Shown here in pieces: positions 21,097 through 32,460 of a stretch of 64,000 nt of DNA (its first letter is position 1; each line of letters starts with the position of its first letter). Origin of the DNA: Gnetum montanum (taxonomy: Eukaryota > Streptophyta > Gnetopsida > Gnetales > Gnetaceae); NCBI GenBank assembly GCA_015680685.1, contig MNCI01034026.1, forward strand, positions 709,213-773,212. Direction: 5' to 3'. A model generated the notes under the pieces. That model was not told the DNA's origin. It was given only the letters and a program-made list of their open reading frames with translations, and did no database searches. The translations under genes and the position numbers were made by a program.

Positions 21097-24047
21097 ATGA
21101 ACCCTGTTAACAACACCACTGTCCCCGCTCACACCACCGCCACCATGGACCTCACTGCCATCCAACAGCCTGTACCACAACACCCGGGAGCGCAACCCAC
21201 AATGGGGCCCCGCCAGTCTCTAAGGCTGCAAGGGAGAGATCCAGCCTCCAACATTATCACCTAGGATCAATATAATTTTATCTGTATTAAGATACAAGCT
21301 GGCCTGGCTGTTGATCAAGCTGAACTGGAGGTAAAGAGGTAGTTTGAGCTGTATTACAGGGGGGGACGAGAGTTCATCCCTTTCCCGTACGACGTAATTC
21401 CCGTTCCTGAACAATATTCGGAACTCATCACACACCTCCTCCTTCAAAGGCACAATTCGTTGGACCAGCCCGCACTGGAGCCCCAACCAAAGGATGAGGA
21501 TGGATTTGCCGCTCAATCCAAGCAAGGAGAGTTGTATCATACCTTAAGCCCTCAAGCACAGGTCAACCCCATCTTCCATCCTGGCACAGGGGAACTCATG
21601 CTCTTGCAACACCTTAGATTCATCCAGGCTCAACAGCCACCGCCGGAAACAGCAGCACTAGTCCACGTCCCTCTTCCGAGTGATCACCAACTTGACACCT
21701 TCCCACTCGCGGTCACCCCTACTACCCTGCGGGCCCATCCTCACAAGTGCCGCCACCTTTCAATAACCTGGGGCCAACACTCCCACCAAGGGTGATAGGG
21801 ATGCCACACGTGATTCCGGCATCTACATCTGCCCACTTCATACTACACGTCCAAGCATATACAGTTCCCCAAACAGCCGTGACCCAATAGGGAGTCCCCG
21901 CCCATAACGTGGTGGGGCAATGGCTGGCAAGAGGAACGCCACCGCACCAGGTCCCCCATCACCACGCACCACCCCACACAGTCCCACCGGCAAATGTGCC
22001 CCAAGCACAACCCTAGCTGCAGCAACAACAACAACAACATTTTCCCTACAACGTGTCATCCTTAGCACCACCCACTGTGAATTTTTCGCAAGCCCAACCA
22101 TCGACCGTGCAACTTTCAGCCCTTCAACCTAACATGCAACAATCTAGCTTGTACAGTATACCGCAAGCCCAAGCCGCTGCATCACCGAGTGCCCAAGACT
22201 GGGCGGACGCCAAAAAGATAATGCAAGAGCTTACTGAAGAGGTAAAACGCCTCAAAACGGCCACTGAGGGAGAGTTAAAGGTAGTGGATTTCTATAACGA
22301 TGACCCTATCAGCTCTTCGGTCCCACCTCTAACCTTACCTAAAGGTGTCCCATTGTCCACATTAACCAAGTACAATGGGGAGACCGATCCCAACGTGCAC
22401 CTTATAACATTTCGGCTAGAATACACGCTGCTCCAGGCTTGGCCCCACTCCATCCTCTGAGTATTTCCCATGTCTCTCACAGGGAGAGCACTCGACTGGT
22501 ACCGAGCCCTGCCTAGGAACTTTATTTTCTCTTTGGACGATCTTTTATGCCAGTTTGTGACCCGGTTCAAGTACAACTTGAAACCCGAGGCCACGCTGGA
22601 CAGCCTCATGCAGATCAAGCAAGCACCACTTGAACCTGCGCAGAAGTTTATTCAGAGATGGAGTGCGGCTGTCAACGAGCTGCATGAACCAATCTCTCCA
22701 ACCTATTTGCTTACAATTCTGAAGGGGGCTGTCAACGATTTCTTTAAGTCCAAACTTTATTACCTCAACGCATGTGATGTGAATCAGGCATTTTTACAGA
22801 TCAGAAACATAGAGGAGAAAGCTCAAAATAGCCATGACCCGGCATACTTAGCCTTCAAAAATCAACATACTAAAAAGGATAAAGAGAAGGCCAAGACAAC
22901 TATAGCAGCAATAGCCGGAACCTAGCAAACGAACACCACACATCAACAAAGACCGCCCGTAATCACCACTAATTACTATCAGCCCGCTCCCACAACAACC
23001 CCAGAGTCATCGTCACAGAACCTGATGAACCGTGCACGTAATTTCGAGAGGAAGGAACCCTCTCAGTACACGCCTTTACCGATGAAACCGTCCCAGCTCT
23101 TTGACCAACTCTTAAAGGCTAGGTTGATGCAACATAAGCAATTATCCCCTGCGGCCATCCAAAGGCACGAACGATTCTGCCAACTCATATAGAACCTGAG
23201 CCTAGCAACGCCGGATGAGCCGCCCGTGCCCAAAGGATTTAGGATGGATCGCTTCTGCGACTACCATCAACGTAATGGGCACGAAACGGATTACTGCTTC
23301 ACCATGAAACAGGATATCCAGTGGATGATTGATGATGGTAAAATCACTTTTGACGGGGCTAACCTTGTCCAACCGCAAAATCAAACCATGGGGGTGTACA
23401 AAGACCCCCTGAATACTAAAGAGGCAGCGTACGTAATTGACACAATCTATTGTGACGACGATTCCGACACACCCCGCATCAACACCATCTACCTCGAAAA
23501 TAAGCAGGAAACACTTGGCAAGCCGTTCATGGTTCAGATTCCTCCCGCTACCTCTGCACCTGCATATCAACCATCCCACGCCCCGCAGTGGCCATACGTA
23601 GTCCGAGTGCCCTCAACCATGCCCTCCCCCAACATCCCGACGCGCCAAAAACCATACGTGGTGCACATCCCTCCGCTCAATCCCGCGGATACACCAACCC
23701 CTCATTCTTGGCCTACCCCTTTCGTAGTCCAAGTACCACCCGCCGTTGCAACTACGGAGGTCCAACCTCCACCAAGACCAATCCCGTACGTCATCAGGAT
23801 ACCTGGACAGATTTCTGCCCAATCATATCCCATCGTCCACCCGCAACCCCGTCCGGCTCCATACGTAGTAAAGGTCCCAGGGCAATCCCAAGCTCCGAGG
23901 CCAATTCCACCTCCGCGTAACACACGAGAACGCCTGGCAGATAGGCTTACACGTGAGCGCATGGAGAAGGAAAGCCAATGGCTAGCCATGGGACCACCCA
24001 AACCAACTCCACTTAACTCTATGCCCATGTCATCATCCAACGGTTGA
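21097..24047 (+). pseudogene. gag: gag of element B
   Basis: ATG at 21097. N-terminal PRQSLRLQGRDP and YNFICIKIQAGLAV; a Pro/Gln-rich middle; then a capsid region with VVDFYNDDPISSS, LPKGVPLSTLTKYNGETDP, RALDWYRALP and FKSKLYYLNACDVNQAF (22270-22790). A knuckle-like CDYHQRNGHETDYC is at 23259-23300, followed by Pro-rich PYVVRVP-type repeats to 24047. One frameshift lies near 21780. About seven internal stops (TAG, TGA) are consistent with C-to-T change. It is in frame with protease, so gag-pro was one polyprotein. Confidence 0.85.
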
Positions 24048-24149
24048 CCGAACACGGATAGCAATGGTGAGTCATCTGAAACACAAGAACCGTATAAAAC
24101 GGCAGGTCTTAACAATAACTACAAATCACCAAAACGCGAAATAAAACTA

Positions 24150-25220
24150 TTGGGTCCAATGGACCCAGTCACTGCTAAAAAAAATGTCCCTGACAGTAGA
24201 GATTTTGCAACGGCCTTGACACAAGTTACTCAAGCCCTAAAACAGAAAAACACCTCGTTAAGCTTGTATGACTTGGTACTAACGTCCCAGACTCATCGGG
24301 AAGCTCTGGTGCGCATGCTCGCATCGATCCCGGTCAGTGAGGACTTGCCCCCCAATGAACCCGCCATCCACGCGGTAACGTACCCATCTCACGGGGTCAA
24401 TCCTAAGCCCTTGAGCTTCCACGATGATAGCATCAAAGTAGACAAGAAGACAGGCGAGACAACAATAATCCCTATGTTTATAACTATACATGTAAACCAA
24501 TTCAAAATACATAGGGTGCATGTAGATGATGGGGTAGCCACCAACGTCATACCATATCCTATCATTGAAAAATTGGGGCTCACCAACTTGATCAAACCCA
24601 CCACAACGACATGCTTAAAGTCCTTCAGCGGGTCACACGTATTAGTCAAGGGCACGATAACCCTAGACTTTGTAGTGGGAGACCAGTTCCCCACATCTGC
24701 TGACTTCCTTGTCGTCGATGAAATGCTGGGATTCAACCTAATATTAGGAAGACCCTGGTTGGCCCAACTAAGAGCTGTGTCCTCCCCTATACATCAGGAG
24801 ATTTGCCTACCCTACGAGGGTGGTGAAATCGTCATACATGGGGAAGCAGCCTCTCCCCTCATTTCATCGCACACAGACGGGGACCGAGGCTCCGAGGTTG
24901 AACTCGATAAGCTTGGTCAAAAGGACTCAAACAAAACGCAACTGGTGGGTAGTGAACCTTCGAATACGGGACAAGAGCCTGAAACCGAAATACCTGCGTT
25001 TAACACTGTACATGCGTCACCTCATGAAAAAACCAACATAGAAACAACGACCGACATCGAAGCACCTAAAAGTATTGATACCGAAAACATTCTAACGGAC
25101 GTCTCCTGGACTGAATTGCCATTCAACGTGATCAGTGAAGGAGACGGAGAATACAAAATCATACCGGTCGATACACTCCCTGACAAAAAAATGAAGAAAA
25201 TCAAGAAACAACTAAAATGA
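24150..25220 (+). pseudogene. pro: Protease region of element B, end of gag-pro
   Basis: 356-codon open stretch in the gag frame. Retropepsin strand VHVDDGVATNVIPYPIIEKL at about 24520-24580, and the late signature FNLILGRPWLAQLRAVS at 24733-24780. Both flank the usual 90-residue retropepsin fold. A charged C-terminal tail ends KKIKKQLK-stop. The DDG at the active site instead of DSG or DTG is shared with element A. Only the TGA at 24045 separates it from gag. Confidence 0.85.
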
Positions 25221-25224
25221 AATG

Positions 25225-25505
25225 CTACTACGTCCGGAATGACGTTAAACTACGAACAGTCCGAAATGACGTTAAACTATAACTCGTCCGAAATGACGCT
25301 AAACTACGATAAAACCCAAAAACAGAAAGATATAATAATGGACAGCAAAAACAAATTTTTTTTTACAACACTCCTAATCTGAAATGACGTTAAACTATCA
25401 TGTCCGCAATGACGTTAAACTAGCCATGGTCAGGGATGACTGGTCAACCGAGGCACTTACTCATTTACAATCGGGCCCGAAACAGCCTTAAACTAGCACG
25501 TATCT
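25225..25505 (+). repeat. Short-repeat block after protease (element B)
   Basis: Six or more units built on GTCCGAAATGACGTTAAACT, about 22-28 bp each, interrupted by an A-rich stretch. Confidence 0.8.
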
Positions 25506-25632
25506 TGTTTCCTTTTTACGTACCGTTTATCATCACTTCAGTGCATTACATTTAAAATAGAAAGACAAAGTCAAAAAATAGTTAATATCGTGTCGTGTAT
25601 ACTTCCAGATTCAAAACAAAACAAAAAAATAT

Positions 25633-25638
25633 TTTATT
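25633..25638 (-). promoter_or_regulatory. Polyadenylation signal of the B opposite-strand gene
   Basis: The minus strand reads AATAAA about 95 bp past the stop at 25733. Position and strand fit; there is no transcript evidence. Confidence 0.5.
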
Positions 25639-25934
25639 CATGCCACATTTTACAATCGTTCCTGTTGTGTTCAACATTTTTTAATTACAATTCCTGTGTC
25701 AAACAGCAAAAACCACAAAAACTAAAAAAACACTAAGTGTCCATGATAGGAGGATCACCTCCTTTAGAACCACCAGTGTCAGGGGCCCCTGCTCCACTGG
25801 GGCCAACCTCGTGAGTATCATCGCCACCCTCGTGCTGAGAACACCAAAAACAAACAACCAACACAAAAATAAGCAGATGCTAAACATTTTAAACATTATC
25901 CAGTAAATTAACTTCATAAAGACAAAACGTTTAC

Positions 25935-26719
25935 CATAGGGGATCCCCCTAAGCCAAACTCCAGCCGACGAAGGATTTCTTCCTCTGGAACGCTGGCCTA
26001 ATCTGTTCCGTCCAGGCCTAAATCAACGTTTGCCAAAACCTTGCCTTTGTCAACCGCTAACCAGGTAGGATGTTTCAGAGAAAATTCACCTACCGACACC
26101 TCCCCAGAAGTAGTTGTGATGACCCTCTTAGGCGATTCCATTTCCACAATTGTGTTTTGGGCAAAGGTATCAAAGGCAGAACGCAAACCCAAACCCTCCA
26201 CAAACATCTCCAGTTGCCGCTTTTCAATAGATACCTCTTTTAGCGACTTCTTGTACTAATGTTTATGGTTCTTCTCATCCTGATCCCACTTGCAAACCTT
26301 GGAAGCAAAAGCCTTCCAATCTTGACACTTAAGATTCAGGAGATCAATTTGAGCTTTGCATTCTGCCATTCTCCGAGTCAGTGACGCATGATAGTTCAGA
26401 AGGTTCCAATACCTGGTGTACGTAATCTCTGAGGTTCGCCAAGAACGATCTCCACTTAGTCTAGCAGCGGCAAACTCATATCGAGCCTTTAAATCGTCAC
26501 GCTCCTCTGTTACGGCAAAGACTTCCTTTTCCTTTGCCTGTACTTGTAGCCACAACTGTTCAACAGAACGCCTACAAGTCCACAACGACTTGGCATTGTG
26601 TGCAAGGCTTTCTGCAACTCCTTCATAAACAGGCCTTGGCACCTGTTCCACTTCTGGGGAGAGTGTAGTTAGGCTTTCTATACTGATGCCCTCAGAGGGA
26701 TCCCATCTTAGTTTAGCGC
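25935..26719 (-). pseudogene. Exon 7, coiled-coil region (element B)
   Basis: AKLRWDPSEG start, then about 130 residues of charged heptad-like sequence (SVEQLWLQVQAKEKEVFAVT, TRRMAECKAQIDLLNLKCQD). In-frame TAGs follow HKH and GTD; the first aligns with HKYTY in element A. The exon ends in phase 0, as in A. Confidence 0.7.
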
Positions 26720-27400
26720 CTACCCACGCAGAAAACACGAACATTAAAATGGTACACATAAGACACGAAGCTCCTAATCTTTAAATGATTCATACCTATA
26801 TCAGGATGGACTTCCTGGAGATGTTCAATGACTTCTTCCGCGATCCCATCCACAAAATCCGACTTATTTGGCATCTCTGACCAAATAAGCGGCTGACGGG
26901 TACGGGAAGAACTAACCTCAGCGGTCCCCTCAGGGGGGACCGTCTTCATGGGAACGTCCAACCGTACCGTCCTAGTACCGCTGCCTTCGTCTAAGCCAAA
27001 AACATGAAAATAAATAAAATCTAGGAGCCGCAATTAATATAATAAAAACCAACTAAAAGCAAAGACATACCCTGATCCTTGTCACCTTTTGGGGGATCGC
27101 CCAAATCCAAGTCACCCTTGAGGAAGATACTGAACATTTGGTTGATAGCATCCGGGTAATCTAAAGGTTCAGGATCAGTAGTCCTCTCTGTTAATAGCTC
27201 CGTTCCCCCACCTTGGCTCTTCTCTGGGCTTCCCTCCTCATTTTTTTTCTCGGTACGCATATCCTCCTCCTCTCTGATGGTTTCTAAGGCCTGCTTCCTC
27301 ACTTCATCAAATCAAAAACAATAACAACACATGAGTAATTGCGGTAAGGGTTATAAATAAATGAAAGCGATACAATAACAAGCAGACGCGCTTCGCTTAC

Positions 27401-28441
27401 CAGGTATCTTGAAGCGTAACCGCTTCACGCATGGCTGGTTTATCTCGGCAACTTCCTCCATGGTGCGTTCGGGTCTTTTCAACTTTGACTTGGCTTTGCC
27501 AATGGTTTCCTTAATGACCAGCTTAGGCTGCCTAGCGGTTAGAGGTACATCATCTGGCTCTAACCCCAGACTGTCCCGTGTGTGGATGGAACCGCCAGAT
27601 GATCCTCCTGTGGTAACAGACACGGACTCATCGATACCTTCAGGGGCATCCTGCGACTTGGCGGTCGCGTACAAGTGTTTGACCCACAGGCGGGATAGTT
27701 GACCCCGATCCCGTAGGACAAACTTGTTGTCCACACGTACCACAAGAAACTCGGCAAAACGGCGAAGATAGCCGACGAAGAAGGCAAAAGTGAAGTGCAA
27801 TTGTGCTTCGATGTTTGAGCGCAACCGCACTATCTCTTTATGCAGGCCCGCCAACAAAAATTGAGCCCAATTGTACTGCAAGCCAGTGTCCAAAATAGTC
27901 CACATGATGCGTACTGCCTCCACCCCAAAACTCTGCACCTGAGAAAGGGTTTTGGGAAACACCCATGCCCGAAACAGGGGATACAGTTCGTTCACCTCAA
28001 CAACCTTTACCTTCCCCTGCATTGGGAACCCCTTGGTGCTTTTCGTCACACCAAGCCAAGACTCCAGTTCATGGATCATTTGGAGCTCTTTGTGAGACTT
28101 GTCGAACACTATGGGTAGGCCATCTGCTGGCATGCCAAACAAGTTAGAAAAGAATACAGACGATAGATGAAACACCACCTTGACACCCTTAATCCGAGTG
28201 CTGTACTGAGAGACAGACTGATTGAAAGAGTCCAAGATCTCGATCATTTCCCCAATTGAGACATTAGGGCTTGGCATCATAAAAAGTTCTAGGAGGCTTG
28301 CATCATCCAAGCAATGGGTGAGGGAGGGCGGAGCACGCTTACGCAGCCACTTCTGCGCTTTTGCTACCTCCCCGAACTTCATTGATAAAGTTGTCTCAGT
28401 TCGGCTTGTTGTCACGGGATCCCCACCAGAAGGTACATCAA
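27401..28441 (-). pseudogene. Exon 4, conserved unrecognised domain (element B)
   Basis: 346 open codons. First block: SLLELFMMPSPNVSIGEMIE, then FFSNLFGMPADG. Second block: YPLFRAWVFPKTLSQ, GLQYNWAQFLLAGLHKEIVR and FVGYLRRFAEFLVVR. These positions are conserved in D, A and C despite heavy decay there. The alpha-helical, Trp/Phe-rich style recalls plant transposon-associated domains, but I cannot assign a family. Ends at a GTAAGC donor. Confidence 0.75.
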
Positions 28442-28875
28442 CTGTTAAAGCAAATTAAAATGACCACATCAACCTCCTGACCCCAAAACAGTTGAACAAA
28501 TCCACTAAAGTATTTAATACATGCTACTACTCACAGTTAGTAGCAGATCTGGAAGTGCTGCCAAAGCTATGAGGAAAGACTGGCCCCTGATCTGTCCAGT
28601 CTTCATGGAGCCACCCACGAGCCTTACACATCGCAAAGGCCCTAGAAAACTGGTTATGGAAATGGACCATTGAACCCTTCGTCTGAGCTAGTATGGCCCC
28701 GCGAAGAGTGGGGCCCGTCATAAAGGCCTCCAGAGTGATGCGAGCGAGGGCTATCCCTTCATCCTCAATCAGAGTCCCATCTGGGTTGGTCTTTGGCCTG
28801 CAAATAAATGCATTTTAAAACAAAAAACTAACATCAAACGATGATCGATGAAGCAATAAAGTCAAATGGTCTCAC

Positions 28876-29325
28876 CTGGTTACCCTGTACACTATGCTAG
28901 GAGGATTCTGGAATAGGGTGTGTGCACGGGCAGCTATAAACAATGTATTGTTGATGTAATCCAACCCTGGTGGCAGCAATGCCCACACACGCGTTAACGG
29001 GCAGGTTGACTTGGGCCCGTGGGTAGTGCCATCCTCATCAACAAACGTCCCCTCATCAATGTCTTCCATGAAGACCATGACACCTTCGGCGGCCCCCGGC
29101 AGTATTGCATCAACCACACTCCGTGCGGTCACTTCATCAAAATACGACCACATAGCCACTTCAAAATTAGTTAACAAGAAAGCCAGAAATTCTCCAACAC
29201 CTTCCCTGAACCAGACCCCCTTGCCATCCATGAATAGATTCGGGGGCAGATCACCTTCCTTAATGGGGCTAGCCCAGGTCAGAACCCCGACGAGTTCAAC
29301 CACAATAAGAAAGCGTTTGTTGTCC
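28876..29325 (-). pseudogene. Exon 2, FCP1/NIF-like HAD domain (element B)
   Basis: 149 codons, fully open. FLIVVELVGVL occupies the motif I strand (active enzymes: DxDGTL). GVWFREGVGEFLAFLLTNFE matches the RPG-xEFL helix; VAMWSYFDE matches the WS/T strand (motif II); MVFMEDIDEGT resembles the late FCP1 strand with WDxxxCT. NNTLFIAARAHTLFQNPPS matches NTLLIDDSPYKALLNPP, with the DD pair changed to AA. Active FCP1-like enzymes remove phosphate from the RNA polymerase II CTD. Loss of both motif I aspartates and the acidic pair predicts a catalytically dead fold. Confidence 0.75.
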
Positions 29326-29399
29326 CTGCAACCAATCACAATGTCATAAAACGACCGTTTACATCACAAATCGGCAAAAAATCAAAAAATCAACTAACT

Positions 29400-29995
29400 G
29401 TTTTTTGCTCAGCGTATACACTGAACACAGCGTATACGCCAGCCAAACTACAGCACGAAAATACAACTTACGCCCAACGTATACGCTGTACACAGCATAC
29501 ACGCCCGTGATTCATGCTCAGCGTATACGCTGAACTCAGCGTATACGACAAGCAAACTTGGCACTTGGCATGATTCAAGCTTGGTGTATATGCTGAACAT
29601 AGAGCGTATACGCCGGGCGAACTTACATAGCTTATACGCTACAAAACTCAGCGTCTACGCTGGAACCCAAACCCCTCATGCGCAGCGTATACGTTGAAGA
29701 AACCCTTGGTGTATACGCCCGAATCCGCTATCAGTGTCAACAGAGAACCAGCAAGCCGAAAAGACCAGGCATGTACAGCGTATACGCTGAAGAAACCCTT
29801 AGCATATACGCCGTCGCAAAACATAATTTACGCTGGTACTAGCATGTCTAAAAGCTTCACAGTTATGCTGAATAACAAAAGGATGCTAATAAAATGGATG
29901 ACACCGTCTACGCTGCATAATTACACCGGCGTATACGCTAAAAACCCTCGCAAACCTGCTACGCTTGGCGTATACGCCGGGGTCGTCTACGCTAG
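29400..29995. repeat. GCGTATACGC palindrome cluster in intron 1 of the B opposite-strand gene
   Basis: The self-complementary word GCGTATACGC or AGCGTATACGCTG recurs about fifteen times within intron 1 (30034-29326). The same word fills the B 3' LTR at 35905-36250. Each unit is itself a palindrome, so it reads the same on both strands. Confidence 0.85.
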
Positions 29996-30165
29996 AAAGC
30001 ACAAACAAAAATAGAAGCAGGGATCAAGGCTTACCTCTAGGACGTCACGGACCACGTCGGCACCTTCGTCCTAGGTAGGCTCTGCAGCATGGCCTCTGTC
30101 TCTTCGGGGAAGGTTAAGGCAGGACCCTTCCTTCCCTGACCCTCCACTTCCTTGCCCTTGGCCAT

Positions 30166-30832
30166 TTCAGAGCGTCTAAGCTAGCGATCTGCGTTCACGC
30201 TGAGTAACTACACTGGCGTTAAGAAGTTCAAGCCTTGGTGTCTACGCTGGGTTCAACCTTCGGCGTCTACGCTCAGGTTCCGGGTTATGCTTACGCTAGG
30301 GTATGGTGGTTTACACTTACGCTTTAGCAGTTGCACGCTTACGCTTATGCTCGCTCGGGTTACACTCTACGCTGTTGCTTTCAAAATAGAAAAAAAATGG
30401 ACCCCCCTTCCCTTTATATAGCGCCCAATGACACTGACGCTGACGCTACCGCCGCTTACTCCTCTGTTGCCTCGTTTTCGCCTTTTTTGCCTTTCTTGCC
30501 TATTTTTCACCAAAATCTGTCCAAAACGATAAAATGTAACGAAAAATTCATTAAAAACAGGGATTATTACATCCTGGTTCCTCTGCGGACCACGTTTTAA
30601 ACGTTTACGCCGGTTTAATAGCCATTTGTCCGGTACTGCCTTAAACTGCCATTTCCCCATCCGCCCATGGCCCGGTAAGGCCTTAAACTGCCACTCACTG
30701 CCCGGGAAGGCATAAAACTGCCATACGTCCAGGTGTGATGATAATCCACTGCTATACATGTACACATAGTTTAAAATTGTCAAAAGACACGGAACAATCC
30801 CTTTGCTCATGCAACTCTCAGTTTATTGGCAG
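30166..30832. repeat. Spacer between opposite-strand gene and RT (element B)
   Basis: Presumed promoter region of the minus-strand gene on the left. Three units of the CCCGGTAAGGCCTTAAACTG type lie at about 30630-30725. A possible + strand splice acceptor, TTTATTGGCAG, ends at 30832, just before pol. Confidence 0.65.
30411..30420 (-). promoter_or_regulatory. TATA box upstream of the B opposite-strand gene
   Basis: The minus strand reads TATATAAAGG about 250 bp upstream of the ATG at 30165. It is a near-consensus plant TATA box on the right strand; the transcription start is not shown. Confidence 0.5.
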
Positions 30833-32060
30833 GGATAAGCTCAATGGACTGCCAGCGCTCAACCGCACCGTTAACCGTCGACGGACCATACGACATAATT
30901 ACATGGGACTTTGACATAAATTTCATCAACTCAAGTCCACTAATGGACGACGTGGTCATAGCCTCAACACAGCAAACAACAGATGACTACGGAGGCATGA
31001 AGAAATTTCTTGACATAGAGGCCGAAAACATCACTGAAGATCCGTTAGCTAAAACACCCATTACCATGCCCGATGGGGAAATCAAAATATTAAAATTAAG
31101 TACACTACTACAACCACACTTGGCACAAGACATCCAGAACGTACTTAGGGAAAACATGAAAGCATTTGCTTGGTCTTATACGGACATGCCTGGGCTAGAT
31201 CCTAGAATTGTCCAACACAATATTATTTTGGACCCCAAACTGAGATCGATAAAACAAAAAGCACGAAAAGTTAGACCCGAGGTGGCATTGGCAGTCTGCA
31301 ATGAGATCACCAAGCTTTATCAAGCTGGTTTCATACGGGCTGTTGATTACGCCGAATGGGTATCCAACATGGCCATCGTCCCGAAGAAAAACGGAAGCAT
31401 TCGCTTATGCATCGACTTCCGAGATCTAAACGTAGTAACCATAAAAGATGAATTTCCTTTACCCAGCATCGATCAACTCATTGACTCGACTGCCAGACAT
31501 GCCTTACTGTATTTTATGGATGGTTTTTCGGGATACAACTAGATACGCATCAACCCTGAACATCAACTTCGAACAACCTTCATGACCCCATGGGGAACGT
31601 TTTGTTACACAATGATGCCCTTTGGTCTCAAAAACGCTGGGGCCACTTATCAAAGAGCCATGACGTTTATTTTTAGCGATTATATGTTACGATCGCTCAA
31701 TGACTATGTGGATGACATCGTGGTTAAGTCAAAAACAACCAAGCAACATGTACAAGACCTTGACCTAGTCTTAAAACGTTGTCTAAAATATGAGCTAAGG
31801 CTTAACCCCAAAAAATGCGTCTTCGGTGTTAAAACAGGCAAGATGCTCAGATTCATAGCCTCTGAAGCAGGGATACAAGTGGACCCAAATAAGGTCAAGG
31901 CCATTACCAACCTGAAACCACCTAGTAACCTTACCGAACTTCAAGGTCTACAAGGTAGATTGCAGTTCATCAGGCATTTCGTAGAAAAATTGACAAACAA
32001 ACTAAAACCTATGAACTACCTGTTGCACAAAAATGTCAATTTTGAATGGACTCCGTACTG
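30833..32060 (+). pseudogene. pol: Reverse transcriptase of element B
   Basis: First ATG at 30844. Motifs in order: AWSYTDMPGLDP, AGFIRAVDYAEWVSNMAIVP, GSIRLCIDFRDLN, LPSIDQLID, MDGFSGYN-stop-IRI (CAG to TAG at 31540), TPWGTFCYTMMPFGLKNAGA, the catalytic LNDYVDDIVVK (31695-31725), LNPKKCVFGVKT and LQGLQGRLQFIRHFVEKL. One stop in the RT body. It starts about 5.6 kb after the gag-pro stop, with the opposite-strand gene in between. Confidence 0.9.
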
Positions 32061-32460
32061 CCAGGAAGCCTTCAAAAATATCAAACAGCACTTACCCGAC
32101 TGCCTACTGTCTACCTGCCCCGAAACAACAAACCGTTTTACATCTACCTTGCCACTTCAAAATCGTCCATTGCGTCTATGCTCTACCAGAAACGAGATGA
32201 CGGAACCGAAGTTCTTGTATACTACTTGAGCCACGCCTTAGTTTCCCATGAAAAGAAATATAATGACATGGAGAGGTCATGTTTAGCTTTGGTCTTTTCT
32301 CTAAGGAAATGGCGACACTACCTCTTCCGCAATCAAGTCTACGTAATTTGCAAGGACAATGTACTGAGAGCCATAACAGGGAACATATACGAAACGAGTC
32401 GAATAGCCCGATGGAAAGCCATGATAGCTGAGTTCGACCTGTACTACGTAGCATAATCAT
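32061..32460 (+). pseudogene. pol: RT-linked RNase H of element B
   Basis: A frameshift near 32100 leads into PFYIYLATSKSSIASMLYQK, YYLSHALVSHEKKYNDMERS, SLRKWRHYLF and IARWKAMIAEFD. The first-strand Asp expected in an active RNase H (DAS) is ALA-THR-SER here (LATS) and similar in A, C and D. The connection domain is thus ancestrally inactive, as in Tat elements. Ends with TAA (32456). Confidence 0.85.

Larger units (their letters stand above)
25733..30165 (-). pseudogene. Eight-exon FCP1-like gene on the opposite strand of element B
   Basis: Exons (minus strand): 30165-30035, 29325-28876, 28797-28535, 28441-27401, 27301-27071, 26990-26796, 26719-25935, 25834-25733. Every junction is GT-AG (donors such as GTAAGC, GTGAGT, GTATGT; acceptors such as GGTTGCAG, TTAACAG, GGCTTAG). 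Lengths 131, 450, 263, 1041, 231, 195, 785 and 102 bp add to 3198 bp, one frame of 1066 codons. Only three internal stops occur, all TAG (codon 43, and two in exon 7), each a one-step change from CAG or TGG. Exon 2 is a FCP1/NIF-like HAD domain, exon 4 an unrecognised conserved domain, exons 5-6 acidic linkers, exon 7 coiled coil, exon 8 a Gly/Asp-rich tail. It lies between protease and RT, opposite to both. Substrate and function are unknown. Confidence 0.85.

Noticed and set aside
23202-24115. Long minus-strand open frames over gag and protease of B
   Set aside because: Pro-rich gag repeats give open frames on the complement; no splice signals or homologues support them.
29400-30000. GCGTATACGC array as a CRISPR-like or satellite array
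   Set aside because: Spacing is irregular, there are no constant-length spacers, and the sequence is a plant intron.
25733-30165. Opposite-strand gene as an env-like gene
   Set aside because: Env-like genes of plant elements lie after pol on the same strand, with membrane segments; this one is antisense, between protease and RT, and shows a FCP1-like domain.
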